A stretch of DNA of 64,000 nt from Saccharothrix sp. NRRL B-16348 (GTDB lineage Bacteria > Actinomycetota > Actinomycetes > Mycobacteriales > Pseudonocardiaceae), in assembly GCF_001280085.1 (NCBI RefSeq), contig NZ_LGED01000207.1:44327-108326 (forward strand). Reading direction: 5' to 3'. A model generated the notes under the pieces. The model saw nothing but the letters and a program-made list of their open reading frames with translations. It did not search any database and was not told the origin of the DNA. Positions 1 to 9,577 of this stretch are shown in pieces. Made by a program: the position numbers and the translations under genes. Each line of letters begins with the position of its first letter. The first letter of the stretch is position 1.

Positions 1-1
1 C

Positions 2-748
2 GCAGCGCTGCTCATGGCCGGGCAGGGCGCCGCACTGGCGAGCCACACGGCGGTTTGGCTGCACGGCTGCACGGCCGCGGACACGAACCGCGTCCACCTG
101 GTGCTGGGCTACGAACGCAAGCTCCGACCTCGCCCGGATGTCGCGGTCCACTACGACAGCTACGACCCCGCGGACGTGGTCGAGATCGACGGCCTGCGCA
201 CCATGGCGCTCGACTACGCCCTCGCTGACCTGCTCTGCCGGGCACGCCACCGTTCCACGGCCCTGGCCTGCGCGGATCAAGCTCTCGGCGCTCTCCCACC
301 GCAGCAGCGTGCCGCGTTCAAGGCCGACCTCTCCGTGCGCATCGCGGCCCGGCGTGATTACCGCGGCCGACGCCAAGGCGTGTTCCTCCTGGACCTGGCC
401 ACGGGACTGCCGGAGTCCCCGCCGGAGAGCACGCTCCTGCTGATGATCGCCGAAGCCGGCTTCCCGCTGCCCGAGCCGCAGCACTCCGTCCGCGATCTGG
501 ACGACCGTGAGCTCTGGCGGCTGGATTTCGCCTGGCCGGACGCCCGCGTCGCCGTCGAGTACGACGGCTACGCGGCGCACGTCGGCAAAGCCGAAGCCGA
601 CCAAGCCCGTGACGAGGACTTGCGCCGACGCGGCTGGAAGGTGCTCCGGGCCGATGTCTCGGACCTGCGGAACCCCGTTCACCTGTTCCGACAGCTGAGC
701 GTGGAACTCGCCAGTCCTGAACGCAGGGCTCGCGCGTTCCGAACGTAG
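2..748 (+). CDS. DUF559-type (Vsr-like fold) protein, 5' end cut off
   Basis: The frame is open to the left edge, so the true start is probably outside the window; the first Met in frame is at 14. Counting from that Met, the last third looks like a DUF559 / very-short-patch-repair-like nuclease fold: E138, D171 in RLDFAWP, E182-Y-D184 in VEYDGY, then the basic helix RRRGWKVLR. The N-terminal part resembles the region found in AbiEi-type antitoxin-like actinobacterial proteins. Such proteins are common in actinobacteria and their role is unproven; DNA cleavage is inferred only from the fold-like residues. It converges on the next gene, with a 22-base repeat block between them. Product class fairly likely, function unknown. 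Confidence 0.6.
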   Translation, partial: AALLMAGQGAALASHTAVWLHGCTAADTNRVHLVLGYERKLRPRPDVAVHYDSYDPADVVEIDGLRTMALDYALADLLCRARHRSTALACADQALGALPPQQRAAFKADLSVRIAARRDYRGRRQGVFLLDLATGLPESPPESTLLLMIAEAGFPLPEPQHSVRDLDDRELWRLDFAWPDARVAVEYDGYAAHVGKAEADQARDEDLRRRGWKVLRADVSDLRNPVHLFRQLSVELASPERRARAFRT

Positions 749-849
749 AACTCACGGGGCCTGAGCGTTCGACACTCGGGACCTGAGCGTTCGACACGCC
801 GGTCCCGAGTGTTCGACACGCGGGACCTGGAGGTTCGACACGCGGGGGG
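749..849. repeat. 22-base-period intergenic repeat, locus 1
   Basis: The core TTCGACAC occurs at 768, 790, 812 and 834, exactly 22 bases apart, each preceded by a GAGCGT/GAGTGT/GGAGG-like segment and followed by CGGGAC-like bases. The block fills the gap between two convergent genes. The same family is found at 28161-28383 and 44522-44609. Confidence 0.85.
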
Positions 850-1299
850 TTAGGGGCCGATGCCTTGGCACGGGCGGGTGCGTAGGTCGGCTACGTAGTC
901 GTCCGGGGCGCCGGCGGCTTCGGCGGCGTCGGCCACGACGCCGATGTAGCGGGCCGAGGGCAAACCCCCCTCGTAGGCGTCCAGGACGTAGAGCCAGGCG
1001 GTCACCGAACCTTCCAGGGTCTGGACGCGCAGGCGGATCTTCTTGTAGAGCCCGAGGGCGCCTTCCCAGCGGTCGAGGCGGGACTCGTCACGCGGGCTCA
1101 CGTCGTAGAGCACGCAGAACACCTGCGAGTCCGGGTCCTCGACGATGGTGGCGAGCGCGCCCTCCCAGCCCAGGTCCTCGCCACCGAACGTCAGACGCCA
1201 TCCGGCGAGCCACCCGGTCCCCGCCATCGGGGAGTAGGGGGCTCGCTCCATCATCTGGTTCGGGTCCATGTTGGACCCGTACGCGGCATAGAGCGGCAC
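850..1299 (-). CDS. Gamma-glutamylcyclotransferase-like protein
   Basis: A 149-residue protein of the GGCT/AIG2-like fold. The substrate-loop motif YGSN is at residues 7-10 and the conserved acid is E79 in LDRWEG, the position of the catalytic glutamate in the family. Members cyclise gamma-glutamyl groups, but the actual substrate of this actinobacterial branch is not known. From memory it is close to M. tuberculosis Rv3304, which also lies beside lpdA. The start is GTG at 1299: a TAGGCT box lies only six bases upstream, so the message is probably leaderless. It is divergent from the lpdA gene. Confidence 0.8.
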   Translation of the reverse strand: MPLYAAYGSNMDPNQMMERAPYSPMAGTGWLAGWRLTFGGEDLGWEGALATIVEDPDSQVFCVLYDVSPRDESRLDRWEGALGLYKKIRLRVQTLEGSVTAWLYVLDAYEGGLPSARYIGVVADAAEAAGAPDDYVADLRTRPCQGIGP

Positions 1300-1479
1300 G
1301 ACGACAGCCTAGCGACCTCACGATCACCGCGAGGTACCAGAAGACCGGACGACACACCCGGACACCCGACCGCGTACGGTTGTGCGCGGCTGCAAGCGGC
1401 GCAAACAGCGCGAGAAGACGCGAGAAACGCCGGCCGGAAGCGGTGCGAACAAGCGCCAAGACCAGGAGGAGGACGTGTC
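1300..1479. promoter_or_regulatory. Divergent promoter region, GGCT-like gene / lpdA
   Basis: A TAGGCT -10 box (minus strand, 1306-1311) lies six bases before the GTG at 1299. On the plus strand an AGGAGGA ribosome site (1465-1471) decides the GTG start at 1480. No clear operator is visible. Confidence 0.55.
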
Positions 1480-2883
1480 GTGACCCGCATCGTCATCATG
1501 GGCGGTGGCCCCGCAGGTTACGAGGCGGCACTGGTCGCGGCCCAGCACGGGGCCGACGTGACCATCGTCGAACGCGAGGGGCTCGGCGGCGCCTGCGTGC
1601 TCTACGACTGCGTGCCGTCGAAGACGTTCATCGCCTCCGCGGGTGGCCGCAGCGCCTTCCGCGACGCCGGTGAGCTGGGCATTCGCACGAACAACGCGGA
1701 AGCGGCGGTCGAACTGCCGATCGTCCACGGACGGGTGAAGGGCCTTGCACTCGCCCAGTCCGCCGACGTCCGGGCCCGCCTGCAGCGCGAGGGCGTGCGG
1801 ATCGTCAACGGCATCGGCAAGTTCTGCGACAACGCCCGCGGGCTCGCCCAGCACGAGGTCGTGGCCATCGCCGACGACGGCACGAAGGAAGTCCTCCCCG
1901 CCGACGTGGTGCTGATCGCGACGGGTGCGACCCCGCGCGTGCTGCCCGGCGCCGAGCCCGACGGCAAGCGGATCCTGACCTGGCGGCAGATCTACGACCT
2001 CCCCGAGTTGCCCGAGCACCTGGCCGTCATCGGATCGGGTGTCACCGGTGTGGAGTTCGCCTCCGCGTACACGGAACTCGGCGTGAAGGTGACCATGGTC
2101 TCCAGCCGCGACCGGGTGCTTCCGCACGAGGACGCCGACGCGGCCGTGGTGCTGGAGGACGTGTTCGCCGAACGCGGCACGGCGGTGGTCAAGCACGCCC
2201 GCGCGGACCGGGTCGAGAACGTCGGCGACGGCGTCCTGATTCACCTGGAAGACGGTCGCACGATCGAGGCGAGCCACGCCCTGATGACGGTCGGCTCCGT
2301 CCCGAACACCGCCGACCTCGGCCTGGACAAGATCGGCATCGAACTCGGCCGCGGCGGGTACATCCCGGTCGACCGGGTGTCGCGGACGAACATTGCGGGC
2401 GTCTACGCGGCGGGCGACTGCACGGGTCTGCTGCTGCTCGCGTCCGTCGCCGCCATGCAGGGCCGCATCGCCATGTGGCACGCGCTGGGCCAGGGCGTGA
2501 GCCCGATCAGGCTCAAGACGGTCGCGGCGAACGTGTTCACCAACCCCGAGATCGCGTCGGTCGGCATCAGCCAGCAGGCGATCGACTCCGGCGAGGTGCC
2601 CGCGCGCACGATCATGCTGCCGCTGGCCACCAACCCGCGGGCCAAGATGGAGGGCCTGCGCCGCGGCTTCGTGAAGCTCTTCTGCCGTCCCGCGACCGGT
2701 GTCGTCATCGGCGGCGTCGTCGTCGCGCCCAACGCCAGCGAGCTGATCCTGTCGATCACGCTCGCCGTGCAGAACCAGCTCACGGTGGACGACCTGGCCA
2801 CCACGTTCTCGGTCTACCCGTCGTTGACCGGGTCGATCACCGAGGCCGGCCGCCAGCTCATGCGCCACGACGACCTGGACTGA
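1480..2883 (+). CDS. lpdA: NAD(P)H-quinone dehydrogenase, LpdA type
   Basis: A 467-residue flavoprotein of the disulfide-reductase superfamily: FAD-binding GGGPAGYEA near residue 8, a central NAD(P)-binding GSGVTGVEFA segment, the second FAD motif YAAGDCTG, and a C-terminal dimerisation domain. The M. tuberculosis homologue LpdA (Rv3303c) reduces quinones rather than lipoamide and lacks one redox cysteine. Here both cysteines are present (C39 and C44, CVLYDC), but the C-terminal His-Glu dyad of true lipoamide dehydrogenases is absent: the segment reads VYPSLTG. Quinone reductase is therefore the better call, although a disulfide could form. Start: GTG at 1480 with a strong AGGAGGA nine bases upstream. 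It converges on glpK through a hairpin. Confidence 0.85.
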   Translation: MTRIVIMGGGPAGYEAALVAAQHGADVTIVEREGLGGACVLYDCVPSKTFIASAGGRSAFRDAGELGIRTNNAEAAVELPIVHGRVKGLALAQSADVRARLQREGVRIVNGIGKFCDNARGLAQHEVVAIADDGTKEVLPADVVLIATGATPRVLPGAEPDGKRILTWRQIYDLPELPEHLAVIGSGVTGVEFASAYTELGVKVTMVSSRDRVLPHEDADAAVVLEDVFAERGTAVVKHARADRVENVGDGVLIHLEDGRTIEASHALMTVGSVPNTADLGLDKIGIELGRGGYIPVDRVSRTNIAGVYAAGDCTGLLLLASVAAMQGRIAMWHALGQGVSPIRLKTVAANVFTNPEIASVGISQQAIDSGEVPARTIMLPLATNPRAKMEGLRRGFVKLFCRPATGVVIGGVVVAPNASELILSITLAVQNQLTVDDLATTFSVYPSLTGSITEAGRQLMRHDDLD

Positions 2884-2891
2884 GAGGGAAA

Positions 2892-2931
2892 GGGGCGCCG
2901 CCCAAGCCGCCAAGCGGGATGGCGGCGCCCC
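2892..2931. terminator. Bidirectional hairpin between lpdA and glpK
   Basis: Perfect 11-base arms GGGGCGCCGCC (2892-2902) and GGCGGCGCCCC (2921-2931) with an 18-base loop, between two convergent stop codons. No U tract on either side. Confidence 0.7.
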
Positions 2932-2937
2932 CGAAGG

Positions 2938-4443
2938 TCACTCGACCCAGTCGAAAGTCCTGGTCACGGCCTTCTTCCACTCCGCGTAGGTCCGGGCACG
3001 GGTGTCGTCGTCCATGGCCGGGTCCCACTGCTTGTCCTGCGCCCAGTTCTGCCGGATGTCGTCCTCCGACGCCCAGAACCCGACCGCCAGCCCCGCCGCG
3101 TAGGCGGCACCGAGCGCGGTCGTCTCGTTGACCACCGGCCGGATCACCGGCACGCCCAGGATGTCCGCCTGGAACTGCATCAGCAGCTCGTTCACGACCA
3201 TGCCGCCGTCGACCTTCAACGACTTCAGCGGCACGCCCGAGTCGGCGTTCATCGCGTCGATCACCTCACGGGTCTGGAACGCCGTCGCCTCCAGCACCGC
3301 GCGGGCCAGGTGCCCCTTGTTCACGAACCGGGTCAGGCCGACGATCGCGCCACGCGCGTCCGACCGCCAGTACGGCGCGAACAGGCCGGAGAACGCGGGC
3401 ACGAAGTACGCGCCGCCGTTGTCCTCCACGGTCCGGGCGTGCTCCTCGATCTCGGCGGCCGTCGAGATCATCCCGAGGTTGTCGCGCAGCCACTGGACCA
3501 GCGACCCCGTCACCGCGATCGAGCCTTCGAGCGCGTACACGGGCGCCTGCGAGCCGATCTTGTAGCAGACCGTGGTGAGCAGGCCGTTCTCGCTCATCAC
3601 CTTGTCCGTGCCGGTGTTGAGCAGCACGAAGTTGCCGGTGCCGTAGGTGTTCTTGGCCTCGCCCGGCGACAGGCACGCCTGCCCGAACGTCGCCGCCTGC
3701 TGGTCGCCGAGGATGCCCGCGATCGGCACGCCGGCCAGCGCGCCGCGTTCCCGGACCTTGCCGTACTCCTCGGACGACGACCGGATCTCCGGCAGCATCG
3801 ACAGCGGCACGCCCATGTCGGCCGCGATGCCCTCGTCCCAGCTCAACGTGTCGAGGTCCATCAGCAGCGTGCGGGACGCGTTGGTGGGGTCGGTGACGTG
3901 CACGCCGCCGTTCACCCCGCCGGTCATGTTCCACAGCACCCACGTGTCCATGTTGCCGAACAGCAGGTCACCGGCCTCGGCACGCTCGCGCGCACCCTCG
4001 ACGTTGTCCAGGACCCAGCGGATCTTCGGGCCGGAGAAGTAGGTCGCCAGCGGCAGGCCGGTCTTGTCCCGGTACCGCTCCTGGCCACCGCCCAGAGCCG
4101 CCAGGTCCTGGCAGATCTTGTCGGTGCGGGTGTCCTGCCAGACGATCGCGTTGTACACCGGCTGCCCGGTGGTCTTGTCCCAGACGAGCGCGGTCTCGCG
4201 CTGGTTGGTGATGCCGACGGTGGCGATGTCGGCCGTGGTGAGGTCCGCCTTGGCCAACGCGCCAGCGGCCACCTGCCTGGTGTTGGTCCAGATCTCGTTC
4301 GCGTCGTGCTCGACCCACCCGGCCTTGGGGAAGATCTGCTCGTGCTCCTTCTGGTCGACGGAGACCACGCGGCCCGAGTGGTCGAAGATCATGCACCGGG
4401 TCGACGTCGTGCCCTGGTCGATCGCGGCCACGTACTTCGTCAT
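2938..4443 (-). CDS. glpK: Glycerol kinase
   Basis: A 501-residue FGGY-family kinase that phosphorylates glycerol to sn-glycerol 3-phosphate with ATP. The N-terminal phosphate loop DQGTTSTR is at residues 9-16, followed by the glycerol-binding region (QTNQRET-like ITNQRET, W-x-D in IVWQDTR) and the C-terminal domain with [14 protein letters not shown]. Length and motifs match GlpK throughout. The frame is open far upstream, but the start is ATG at 4443, where [13 protein letters not shown] begins and an AAAGGA site precedes it. It is the second gene after the channel gene (14-base gap), so uptake and phosphorylation are co-transcribed. Confidence 0.96.
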   Translation of the reverse strand: MTKYVAAIDQGTTSTRCMIFDHSGRVVSVDQKEHEQIFPKAGWVEHDANEIWTNTRQVAAGALAKADLTTADIATVGITNQRETALVWDKTTGQPVYNAIVWQDTRTDKICQDLAALGGGQERYRDKTGLPLATYFSGPKIRWVLDNVEGARERAEAGDLLFGNMDTWVLWNMTGGVNGGVHVTDPTNASRTLLMDLDTLSWDEGIAADMGVPLSMLPEIRSSSEEYGKVRERGALAGVPIAGILGDQQAATFGQACLSPGEAKNTYGTGNFVLLNTGTDKVMSENGLLTTVCYKIGSQAPVYALEGSIAVTGSLVQWLRDNLGMISTAAEIEEHARTVEDNGGAYFVPAFSGLFAPYWRSDARGAIVGLTRFVNKGHLARAVLEATAFQTREVIDAMNADSGVPLKSLKVDGGMVVNELLMQFQADILGVPVIRPVVNETTALGAAYAAGLAVGFWASEDDIRQNWAQDKQWDPAMDDDTRARTYAEWKKAVTRTFDWVE

Positions 4444-4457
4444 GCGCTGGAGTCCTT

Positions 4458-5198
4458 TCAGACCGGGAGAACCAGGTACAGGAGGCCGGCGAGCAGGCCG
4501 CCGACCAGCGGTCCGACCACCGGCACCCAGGCGTAGCCCCACTCGGCGCTGCCCTTGTCGCGGATGGGCAGGATCGCGTAGGCGATGCGCGGCCCGAGGT
4601 CGCGGGCCGGGTTGATGGCGTAGCCGGTCGGCCCACCGAGCGAGGCGCCGATGCCGATGACGACGAACGCGACGCCGGCGTAGCCGAGGGCGGAGTTGCC
4701 CAGCTGCGGGACGCCGTCCGCCGCCTCCTTCGCGGCCGGGCTCAGCAGCACCCACGCGACCAGCACGAACGTGCCGATCACCTCGGTGACGACGTTCCAG
4801 CCTGCCTTGGGGATGGTCGGGCCGGTGCAGAAGATGCCGCGCGTGCCCGCCGGGTCGTCGTGCGCGTCGAACTGCGCCTTGTAGGCCAGCCACGCGAGCA
4901 CGGCGCCGATGAACGCGCCGACCATCTGACCGGCGAAGTAGACGGGGACCTGGTCCCAGGGGGTCTTGTCCGCGACCGCCAGGCCCAGGGTCACCGCGGG
5001 GTTGAGGTGTGCGCCGCTCGGTGCGGCGATGCTGGCGCCCGCGAAGACCGCGAACCCCCAGCCGATGTTGATCAGGAGCCATCCGCCGGTGTTGCCCAAC
5101 GTGTCCTTGAGGACCACGTTGGCGACGACACCCGCACCCAACAGGATCAGGATCGCGGTGCCCAGCATCTCCCACACGAAGATCGAGCCACTGCTCAC
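4458..5198 (-). CDS. glpF: MIP-family glycerol facilitator
   Basis: A 246-residue six-helix channel of the major intrinsic protein family. The two half-helix signatures are NPA at residues 66-68 and NPARD at 196-200; the aspartate after the second NPA is typical of glycerol-conducting aquaglyceroporins rather than water channels. The start is GTG at 5198, set by a GAGGAGG site eight bases upstream; an in-frame start further upstream would add a non-conserved arginine-rich leader. It sits directly before glpK and back to back with glpD, which supports glycerol entry as its job. Confidence 0.92.
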   Translation of the reverse strand: MSSGSIFVWEMLGTAILILLGAGVVANVVLKDTLGNTGGWLLINIGWGFAVFAGASIAAPSGAHLNPAVTLGLAVADKTPWDQVPVYFAGQMVGAFIGAVLAWLAYKAQFDAHDDPAGTRGIFCTGPTIPKAGWNVVTEVIGTFVLVAWVLLSPAAKEAADGVPQLGNSALGYAGVAFVVIGIGASLGGPTGYAINPARDLGPRIAYAILPIRDKGSAEWGYAWVPVVGPLVGGLLAGLLYLVLPV

Positions 5199-5380
5199 TC
5201 GCCGACCTCCTCGCCTTGACAGGAGGCAGCACGGTCCGGGTCCGGCGGCGCTGCCCACCCCACAATGGGGCTTGACGCTAGTTCCGACCTGATCAGTTGT
5301 CCACGGGTGGCGTACCAGCGGGTAACGTGGTCGAGTCAGTCCTGGTCCGCCCGGTCGGTTCGAGCATCAGGGAGGCGTCA
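5199..5380. promoter_or_regulatory. Divergent promoter region, glpFK / glpD
   Basis: A 182-base gap between the divergent glycerol genes. TTGACA (5216-5221) and TTGACG (5272-5277) resemble -35 boxes on the plus strand, but no convincing -10 is correctly spaced. I see no clear GylR-type operator. Confidence 0.35.
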
Positions 5381-7111
5381 GTGGTCACGCGCAAGCAGTA
5401 CCCCGCCACCGCGGGCCGGCTGGGACCGCTCGAACGCTCGGAGGCCTGGGACCGGCTCGGCGCGGAGACGTTCGACCTGGTGATCATCGGCGGTGGCGTG
5501 GTCGGCGTCGGCTCCGCGCTGGACGCCGCGACGCGCGGCCTGCGGGTGGCGCTGGTCGAGGCGCGCGACCTGGCCTCGGGCACGTCGAGCCGGTCGTCCA
5601 AGCTGTTCCACGGCGGGTTGCGGTACCTGGAGCAGCTGGAGTTCGGGCTGGTGCGCGAGGCGCTGCGGGAACGCGAACTCATGCTGACCCGCCTGGCTCC
5701 GCACCTGGTCAAGCCGGTGCCGTTCCTGTACCCGCTGACGCGCCGCGGGTGGGAGCGGCCGTACACGGCGGCCGGGCTGCTCATGTACGACACGATGGGC
5801 GGCGCGCGGTCCGTGCCCGGGCAGAAGCACCTGACCAAGGCCGGTGCGCTGCGGCTGGTGCCCGCGTTGAAGCCGTCGGCGCTGGTCGGCGGCATCCGGT
5901 ACTACGACGCGCAGGCCGACGACGCGCGGCACACCATGATGGTCGGCCGCACGGCGGCGCACTACGGCGCGGTCGTTCGGTCGTCCACGCAGGTCGTGGG
6001 GTTCCTGCGGGAGGCGGACCGGGTGTCCGGCGTGCGGGTGCGCGACGTGGAGGACGGGCGGGAGACGTCCGTGCGGGCGCACGCGGTGATCAACGCGACC
6101 GGGGTGTGGACCGACGAGCTGCAGCGGCTGTCCGGCAGTCGCGGCCGGTTCCGGGTGCGGGCGTCGAAGGGCGTGCACATCGTCGTGCCGCGGGACCGGA
6201 TCGTCTCCGAGTCGGGGTTGATCCTGCGCACGGAGAAGTCGGTGCTGTTCGTGATCCCGTGGCGAAATCACTGGATCGTGGGAACGACCGACACCGACTG
6301 GAACCTGGACCTGGCGCACCCGGCGGCGACGCGGAAGGACATCGACTACATCCTGGAGCACGTCAACGCGGTGCTCGCGACGCCGTTGACGCACGACGAC
6401 ATCGAGGGCGTGTACGCCGGGCTGCGGCCGTTGCTGGCGGGTGAGAGCGAGTCGACGTCGAAGCTGTCGCGCGAGCACGCGGTGGCGCGGGTGGCGCCCG
6501 GGTTGGTCGCGATCGCCGGCGGGAAGTACACGACGTACCGGGTGATGGGCGCCGACGCGGTGGACGCGGCCTCGGTCGACCTGCCGGGGCGGATCCAGCC
6601 GTCGATCACGGACAAGGTGCCGTTGATCGGGGCGGACGGCTACCACGCGTTGGTGAACCAGGCCGACCAGTTGGCGACGCGGTACGGCCTGCACCCGTAC
6701 CGGGTGAGGCACCTGCTCGACCGGTACGGGTCGTTGGTGCACGAGGTGCTGGGGTCGGCGGACGCGGAACTGCTGAAGCCGGTGCCCGGCGCGCCGGACT
6801 ACCTGCAGGTGGAGGCCGTCTACGCGGCGTCGCACGAGGGCGCGTTGCACTTGGAGGACGTGCTGACCCGGCGGACCAGGATCTCGATCGAGTACCCGCA
6901 CCGGGGCGTGGAGTGCGCGTTGCCGGTGGCCCGCCTGATGGCCGGTGTGCACGGCTGGGACGACGCGCGGGTGGCCCACGAGGTGTCGGTCTACACGGCC
7001 CGCGTCGACGCCGAGCGCGCGTCGCAGGTGGAACCGGACGACCAAGCCGCCGACGCCGTCCGCTCGTCCGCGCCCGAGGCCCGACCGGAGATCGTCGAGC
7101 CGGTGAGCTGA
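5381..7111 (+). CDS. glpD: Glycerol-3-phosphate dehydrogenase (aerobic, FAD)
   Basis: A 576-residue FAD-dependent dehydrogenase that oxidises glycerol 3-phosphate to dihydroxyacetone phosphate and feeds electrons to quinones at the membrane. The Rossmann FAD motif GGGVVG is at residues 37-42; RGLRVALVEARD, SSRSSKLFHGGLRYL, the substrate-region TTDTDWN and the C-terminal four-helix DAO_C domain follow in order. GTG at 5381 is preferred, with GGGAGG seven bases upstream; a TTG at 5297 would add a 28-residue leader. It completes the route started by the divergent glpF-glpK pair and matches glpD2 next to lpdA in M. tuberculosis. Confidence 0.95.
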   Translation: MVTRKQYPATAGRLGPLERSEAWDRLGAETFDLVIIGGGVVGVGSALDAATRGLRVALVEARDLASGTSSRSSKLFHGGLRYLEQLEFGLVREALRERELMLTRLAPHLVKPVPFLYPLTRRGWERPYTAAGLLMYDTMGGARSVPGQKHLTKAGALRLVPALKPSALVGGIRYYDAQADDARHTMMVGRTAAHYGAVVRSSTQVVGFLREADRVSGVRVRDVEDGRETSVRAHAVINATGVWTDELQRLSGSRGRFRVRASKGVHIVVPRDRIVSESGLILRTEKSVLFVIPWRNHWIVGTTDTDWNLDLAHPAATRKDIDYILEHVNAVLATPLTHDDIEGVYAGLRPLLAGESESTSKLSREHAVARVAPGLVAIAGGKYTTYRVMGADAVDAASVDLPGRIQPSITDKVPLIGADGYHALVNQADQLATRYGLHPYRVRHLLDRYGSLVHEVLGSADAELLKPVPGAPDYLQVEAVYAASHEGALHLEDVLTRRTRISIEYPHRGVECALPVARLMAGVHGWDDARVAHEVSVYTARVDAERASQVEPDDQAADAVRSSAPEARPEIVEPVS

Positions 7112-7116
7112 CCGAC

Positions 7117-7144
7117 GCGGTGCCCGGGCGGAGCCGGGCACCGC
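7117..7144. terminator. Hairpin between glpD and the M20 genes
   Basis: Perfect 11-base arms GCGGTGCCCGG (7117-7127) and CCGGGCACCGC (7134-7144) with a six-base loop, right after the glpD stop and before the convergent M20 gene's stop. Confidence 0.8.
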
Positions 7145-7151
7145 CGAACGG

Positions 7152-8414
7152 TCAGGCCAGCGCTGCCAGGGCCGCGTGCACCATCACGCGCACGCCCACG
7201 AGCAGGGCGCGTTCGTCCAGGTCGAAGCCCGGCTGGTGGAGGTCCTTCTGCTTGCCGACGCCGTCCCACACGCCCAGGCGCGCGAACGAGCCCGGCACGT
7301 GCTCCAGGTACCAGCCGAAGTCCTCGCCGCCCGACGACTGCTCCGTGCCGGCCAGCGCGTCCTCGCCCAACGCCGCCTCGACGCCCGCGCGCAGCAGCAT
7401 CGTGCTCTCGCGGTCGTTGACGACCGGTGGGACGCCGCGCCGGTGGTGCAGGTCGAAGCCGACACCGGTCGGCGCCAGCAGCGCGCCCACCAGCTCCTTG
7501 ATCAACGGCTCCAGCTCGGCCCAGATGTCGCGGTCGCCGGTGCGGAGCGTGCCGCGCAGCACGCCGTCCTGCGGCACGGCGTTGGGCGCCTCCCCCGCGT
7601 GCACCGCGCCCCACACGAGGACGGTGCCCGAACGGGGGTCCACGCGACGCGACAGCAGGCCCGGCAGGCCCGTGATCACGGTGCCCAGCGCGTGCACGAG
7701 GTCCGCCGTCAGGTGCGGCCGGGACGTGTGGCCTCCGGGTGACGTCAGGCGCAGCTCCAGCATGTCGCTGGCCGACGTGATCGCGCCGATCCGGGTGCCG
7801 ATCCGGCCGACCTCCAGCCGCGGGTCGCAGTGCAGGCCGAAGATGCGCTCCACGCCGTCCAGGCCGCCCGCCGCCAGCACGTCCAGCGCACCGCCGGGCA
7901 TGACCTCCTCGGCGGGCTGGAACACCAGCCGGACCCGGCCGGGCAGCTCGGTGGCCGACGCGAGCGCCAGCGCCGCGCCGAGCAGCACGGTGGTGTGGGC
8001 GTCGTGCCCGCACGCGTGCGCCACGCCGTCCACAGTGGACGAGTACGGGGCGCCGGTGTTCTCCGGCAGGGGCAGCGCGTCGATGTCGGCGCGCAGCGCC
8101 ACGCAGCGCGGCCCGGAGCCGACGTCGCAGACCAGGCCGGTGCCGCCGGGCAGGACGCGCGGCTTGAGCCCGGCCGAGCGCAGCACGTCGGCGATCAGCT
8201 CGGTGGTCGCGTACTCGTGCCGGGACAGCTCCGGGTGCGCGTGGAGGTGCCGGCGCCAGGCGACGACCTCGGAGGCGTTCGCCGCCAGCCAGTCGTCCAG
8301 CCACGAGGGTCCGCGACCCTCACCGGGATCATCCACAGGGGCAATGCTGACCCCGCGATCGGTCAACAGCACCTCGGCACCCTCCTCCGGCAGACGCGAG
8401 TCCAGGACCGTCAT
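7152..8414 (-). CDS. amiA1: M20D-family amidohydrolase, AmiA1 type
   Basis: A 420-residue di-metal amidohydrolase of the M20 peptidase superfamily (N-acyl amino acid / hippurate hydrolase branch). Landmarks: HPE (60-62), the metal aspartate D110 in LRADIDALP, C135-G-H137 in HACGHDAH, and the catalytic/metal pair in QPAEE (169-170). A dimerisation domain lies in the middle and the C-terminal metal histidine is in FDLHHRRG or nearby. The physiological amide substrate is unknown. It overlaps the upstream M20 gene by four bases (ATGA), so the two are translationally coupled; the arrangement matches amiB1-amiA1 of M. tuberculosis. Confidence 0.85.
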   Translation of the reverse strand: MTVLDSRLPEEGAEVLLTDRGVSIAPVDDPGEGRGPSWLDDWLAANASEVVAWRRHLHAHPELSRHEYATTELIADVLRSAGLKPRVLPGGTGLVCDVGSGPRCVALRADIDALPLPENTGAPYSSTVDGVAHACGHDAHTTVLLGAALALASATELPGRVRLVFQPAEEVMPGGALDVLAAGGLDGVERIFGLHCDPRLEVGRIGTRIGAITSASDMLELRLTSPGGHTSRPHLTADLVHALGTVITGLPGLLSRRVDPRSGTVLVWGAVHAGEAPNAVPQDGVLRGTLRTGDRDIWAELEPLIKELVGALLAPTGVGFDLHHRRGVPPVVNDRESTMLLRAGVEAALGEDALAGTEQSSGGEDFGWYLEHVPGSFARLGVWDGVGKQKDLHQPGFDLDERALLVGVRVMVHAALAALA

Positions 8415-9577
8415 GCCACACCCGCCAGCAGTCGAGAGCGCTGCGCACCGTCGGTGGCAGCGGAAATTGTGGTCCAGGCGAGTGCGAGCGCCCCGTCGAG
8501 CACAGCTCGGTCGGCCGAGGCCGACGCACAGGCGGTCGCGAACTCGATTTGGTGGTTCACCGCGTCTCCGCAGTCGATGGCGATGGTCGGGTGGATGGCC
8601 GGCAGCGCACGGGTGATGTTGCCCATGTCGGTGCTGCCGATCTTCTCCTTGAGCTCCTCCTCGGGGCTCAACGGATGCCTGCCCAGCTCGATCGCGGCAC
8701 GCCGGTAGGCGTCCGCGAGCCAGGGGTCTGGGGTCAGCTCGGCGTACACCGGCGAGACCTTCACGACCTCGTGGGCGCAGCCGGTGGCGAGGGCGCCCGC
8801 CTCGAAGCAGCGGTTCATCCGCTCCTCCAGCCGGCGCAGCGAGTCGAGGTCGTCGGCGCGCAGGTCGAACATCGCCGACGTGCGCGCGGGCACGATGTTG
8901 GGCACGGTGCCGCCGCGGGTGACGATGCCGCTGACCATCTGGCCCGGCTCCAGGTGCTGGCGGGCGAGCCCGATGGCGACCTGGGCGACCGTGATCGCGT
9001 CGGCGGCGTTCACCCCCAGGTGCGGCGCGGCGGCGGCGTGCGACGGCTTGCCGGTGTAGTGGACCTCGACGTCGGTGATGGCCAGCGATCGTGCGGCCAC
9101 GGCCTCGTACGGAGCCGGGTGCACCATCATCGAGAACGCCACGTCGTCGAATACCCCGCGTTCGAGCATCAGCACCTTGCCGCCGCCGACCTCCTCGGCG
9201 GGGGTGCCGATCACCCGGACGGTGAGGCCGAGCTCGTCGGCCAGGTCACGCAGGGCGAGGGCCGCGCCGGTCGAGGCGGCGGCGATGACGTTGTGCCCGC
9301 ACGCGTGGCCCACCTCGGGCAGCGCGTCGTACTCCGCGCACAGCCCGAGCACCAGCTCACCGGACCCGAACGACGCGGTGAACGCCGTCTCCAGGTCCGC
9401 GACGCCGCGTTCGACCTCGAAGCCCTCGGCGGCGAGCAGGTCGGCCACCTTGGCCGCGCTGCGGTGCTCGGCGAACGACCGCTCGGGCTCCGCGTGGATG
9501 CTGCGGGAGAGGTCTACCAGCGCATTCGAGTACCGCTCGACGGCCGAGCGCGTGCTCATCTTGAAGTCGGTACCCAT
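8411..9577 (-). CDS. amiB1: M20-family amidohydrolase, AmiB1 type
   Basis: A 388-residue M20 metallohydrolase of the AbgB/PM20D2-like branch, distinct from its downstream neighbour. Metal-site motifs are GHACGHN (H91, C93, H95) and TPAEE (E128-E129), followed by the dimerisation segment YTGKPSHAAAAPHLGVNA. The family cleaves N-acyl amino acids, p-aminobenzoyl-glutamate or dipeptides; which one applies here cannot be read from sequence. It is first in the two-gene operon and overlaps the next start by four bases. ATG at 9577 or the inner ATG seven codons later could be the start; neither has a strong ribosome site. Confidence 0.85.
   Translation of the reverse strand: MGTDFKMSTRSAVERYSNALVDLSRSIHAEPERSFAEHRSAAKVADLLAAEGFEVERGVADLETAFTASFGSGELVLGLCAEYDALPEVGHACGHNVIAAASTGAALALRDLADELGLTVRVIGTPAEEVGGGKVLMLERGVFDDVAFSMMVHPAPYEAVAARSLAITDVEVHYTGKPSHAAAAPHLGVNAADAITVAQVAIGLARQHLEPGQMVSGIVTRGGTVPNIVPARTSAMFDLRADDLDSLRRLEERMNRCFEAGALATGCAHEVVKVSPVYAELTPDPWLADAYRRAAIELGRHPLSPEEELKEKIGSTDMGNITRALPAIHPTIAIDCGDAVNHQIEFATACASASADRAVLDGALALAWTTISAATDGAQRSRLLAGVA

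Noticed and set aside
4444..5265. 775-codon frame joining glpK with upstream sequence
   Set aside because: The upstream portion is a wrong-frame reading of the channel gene; glpK starts at 4443.
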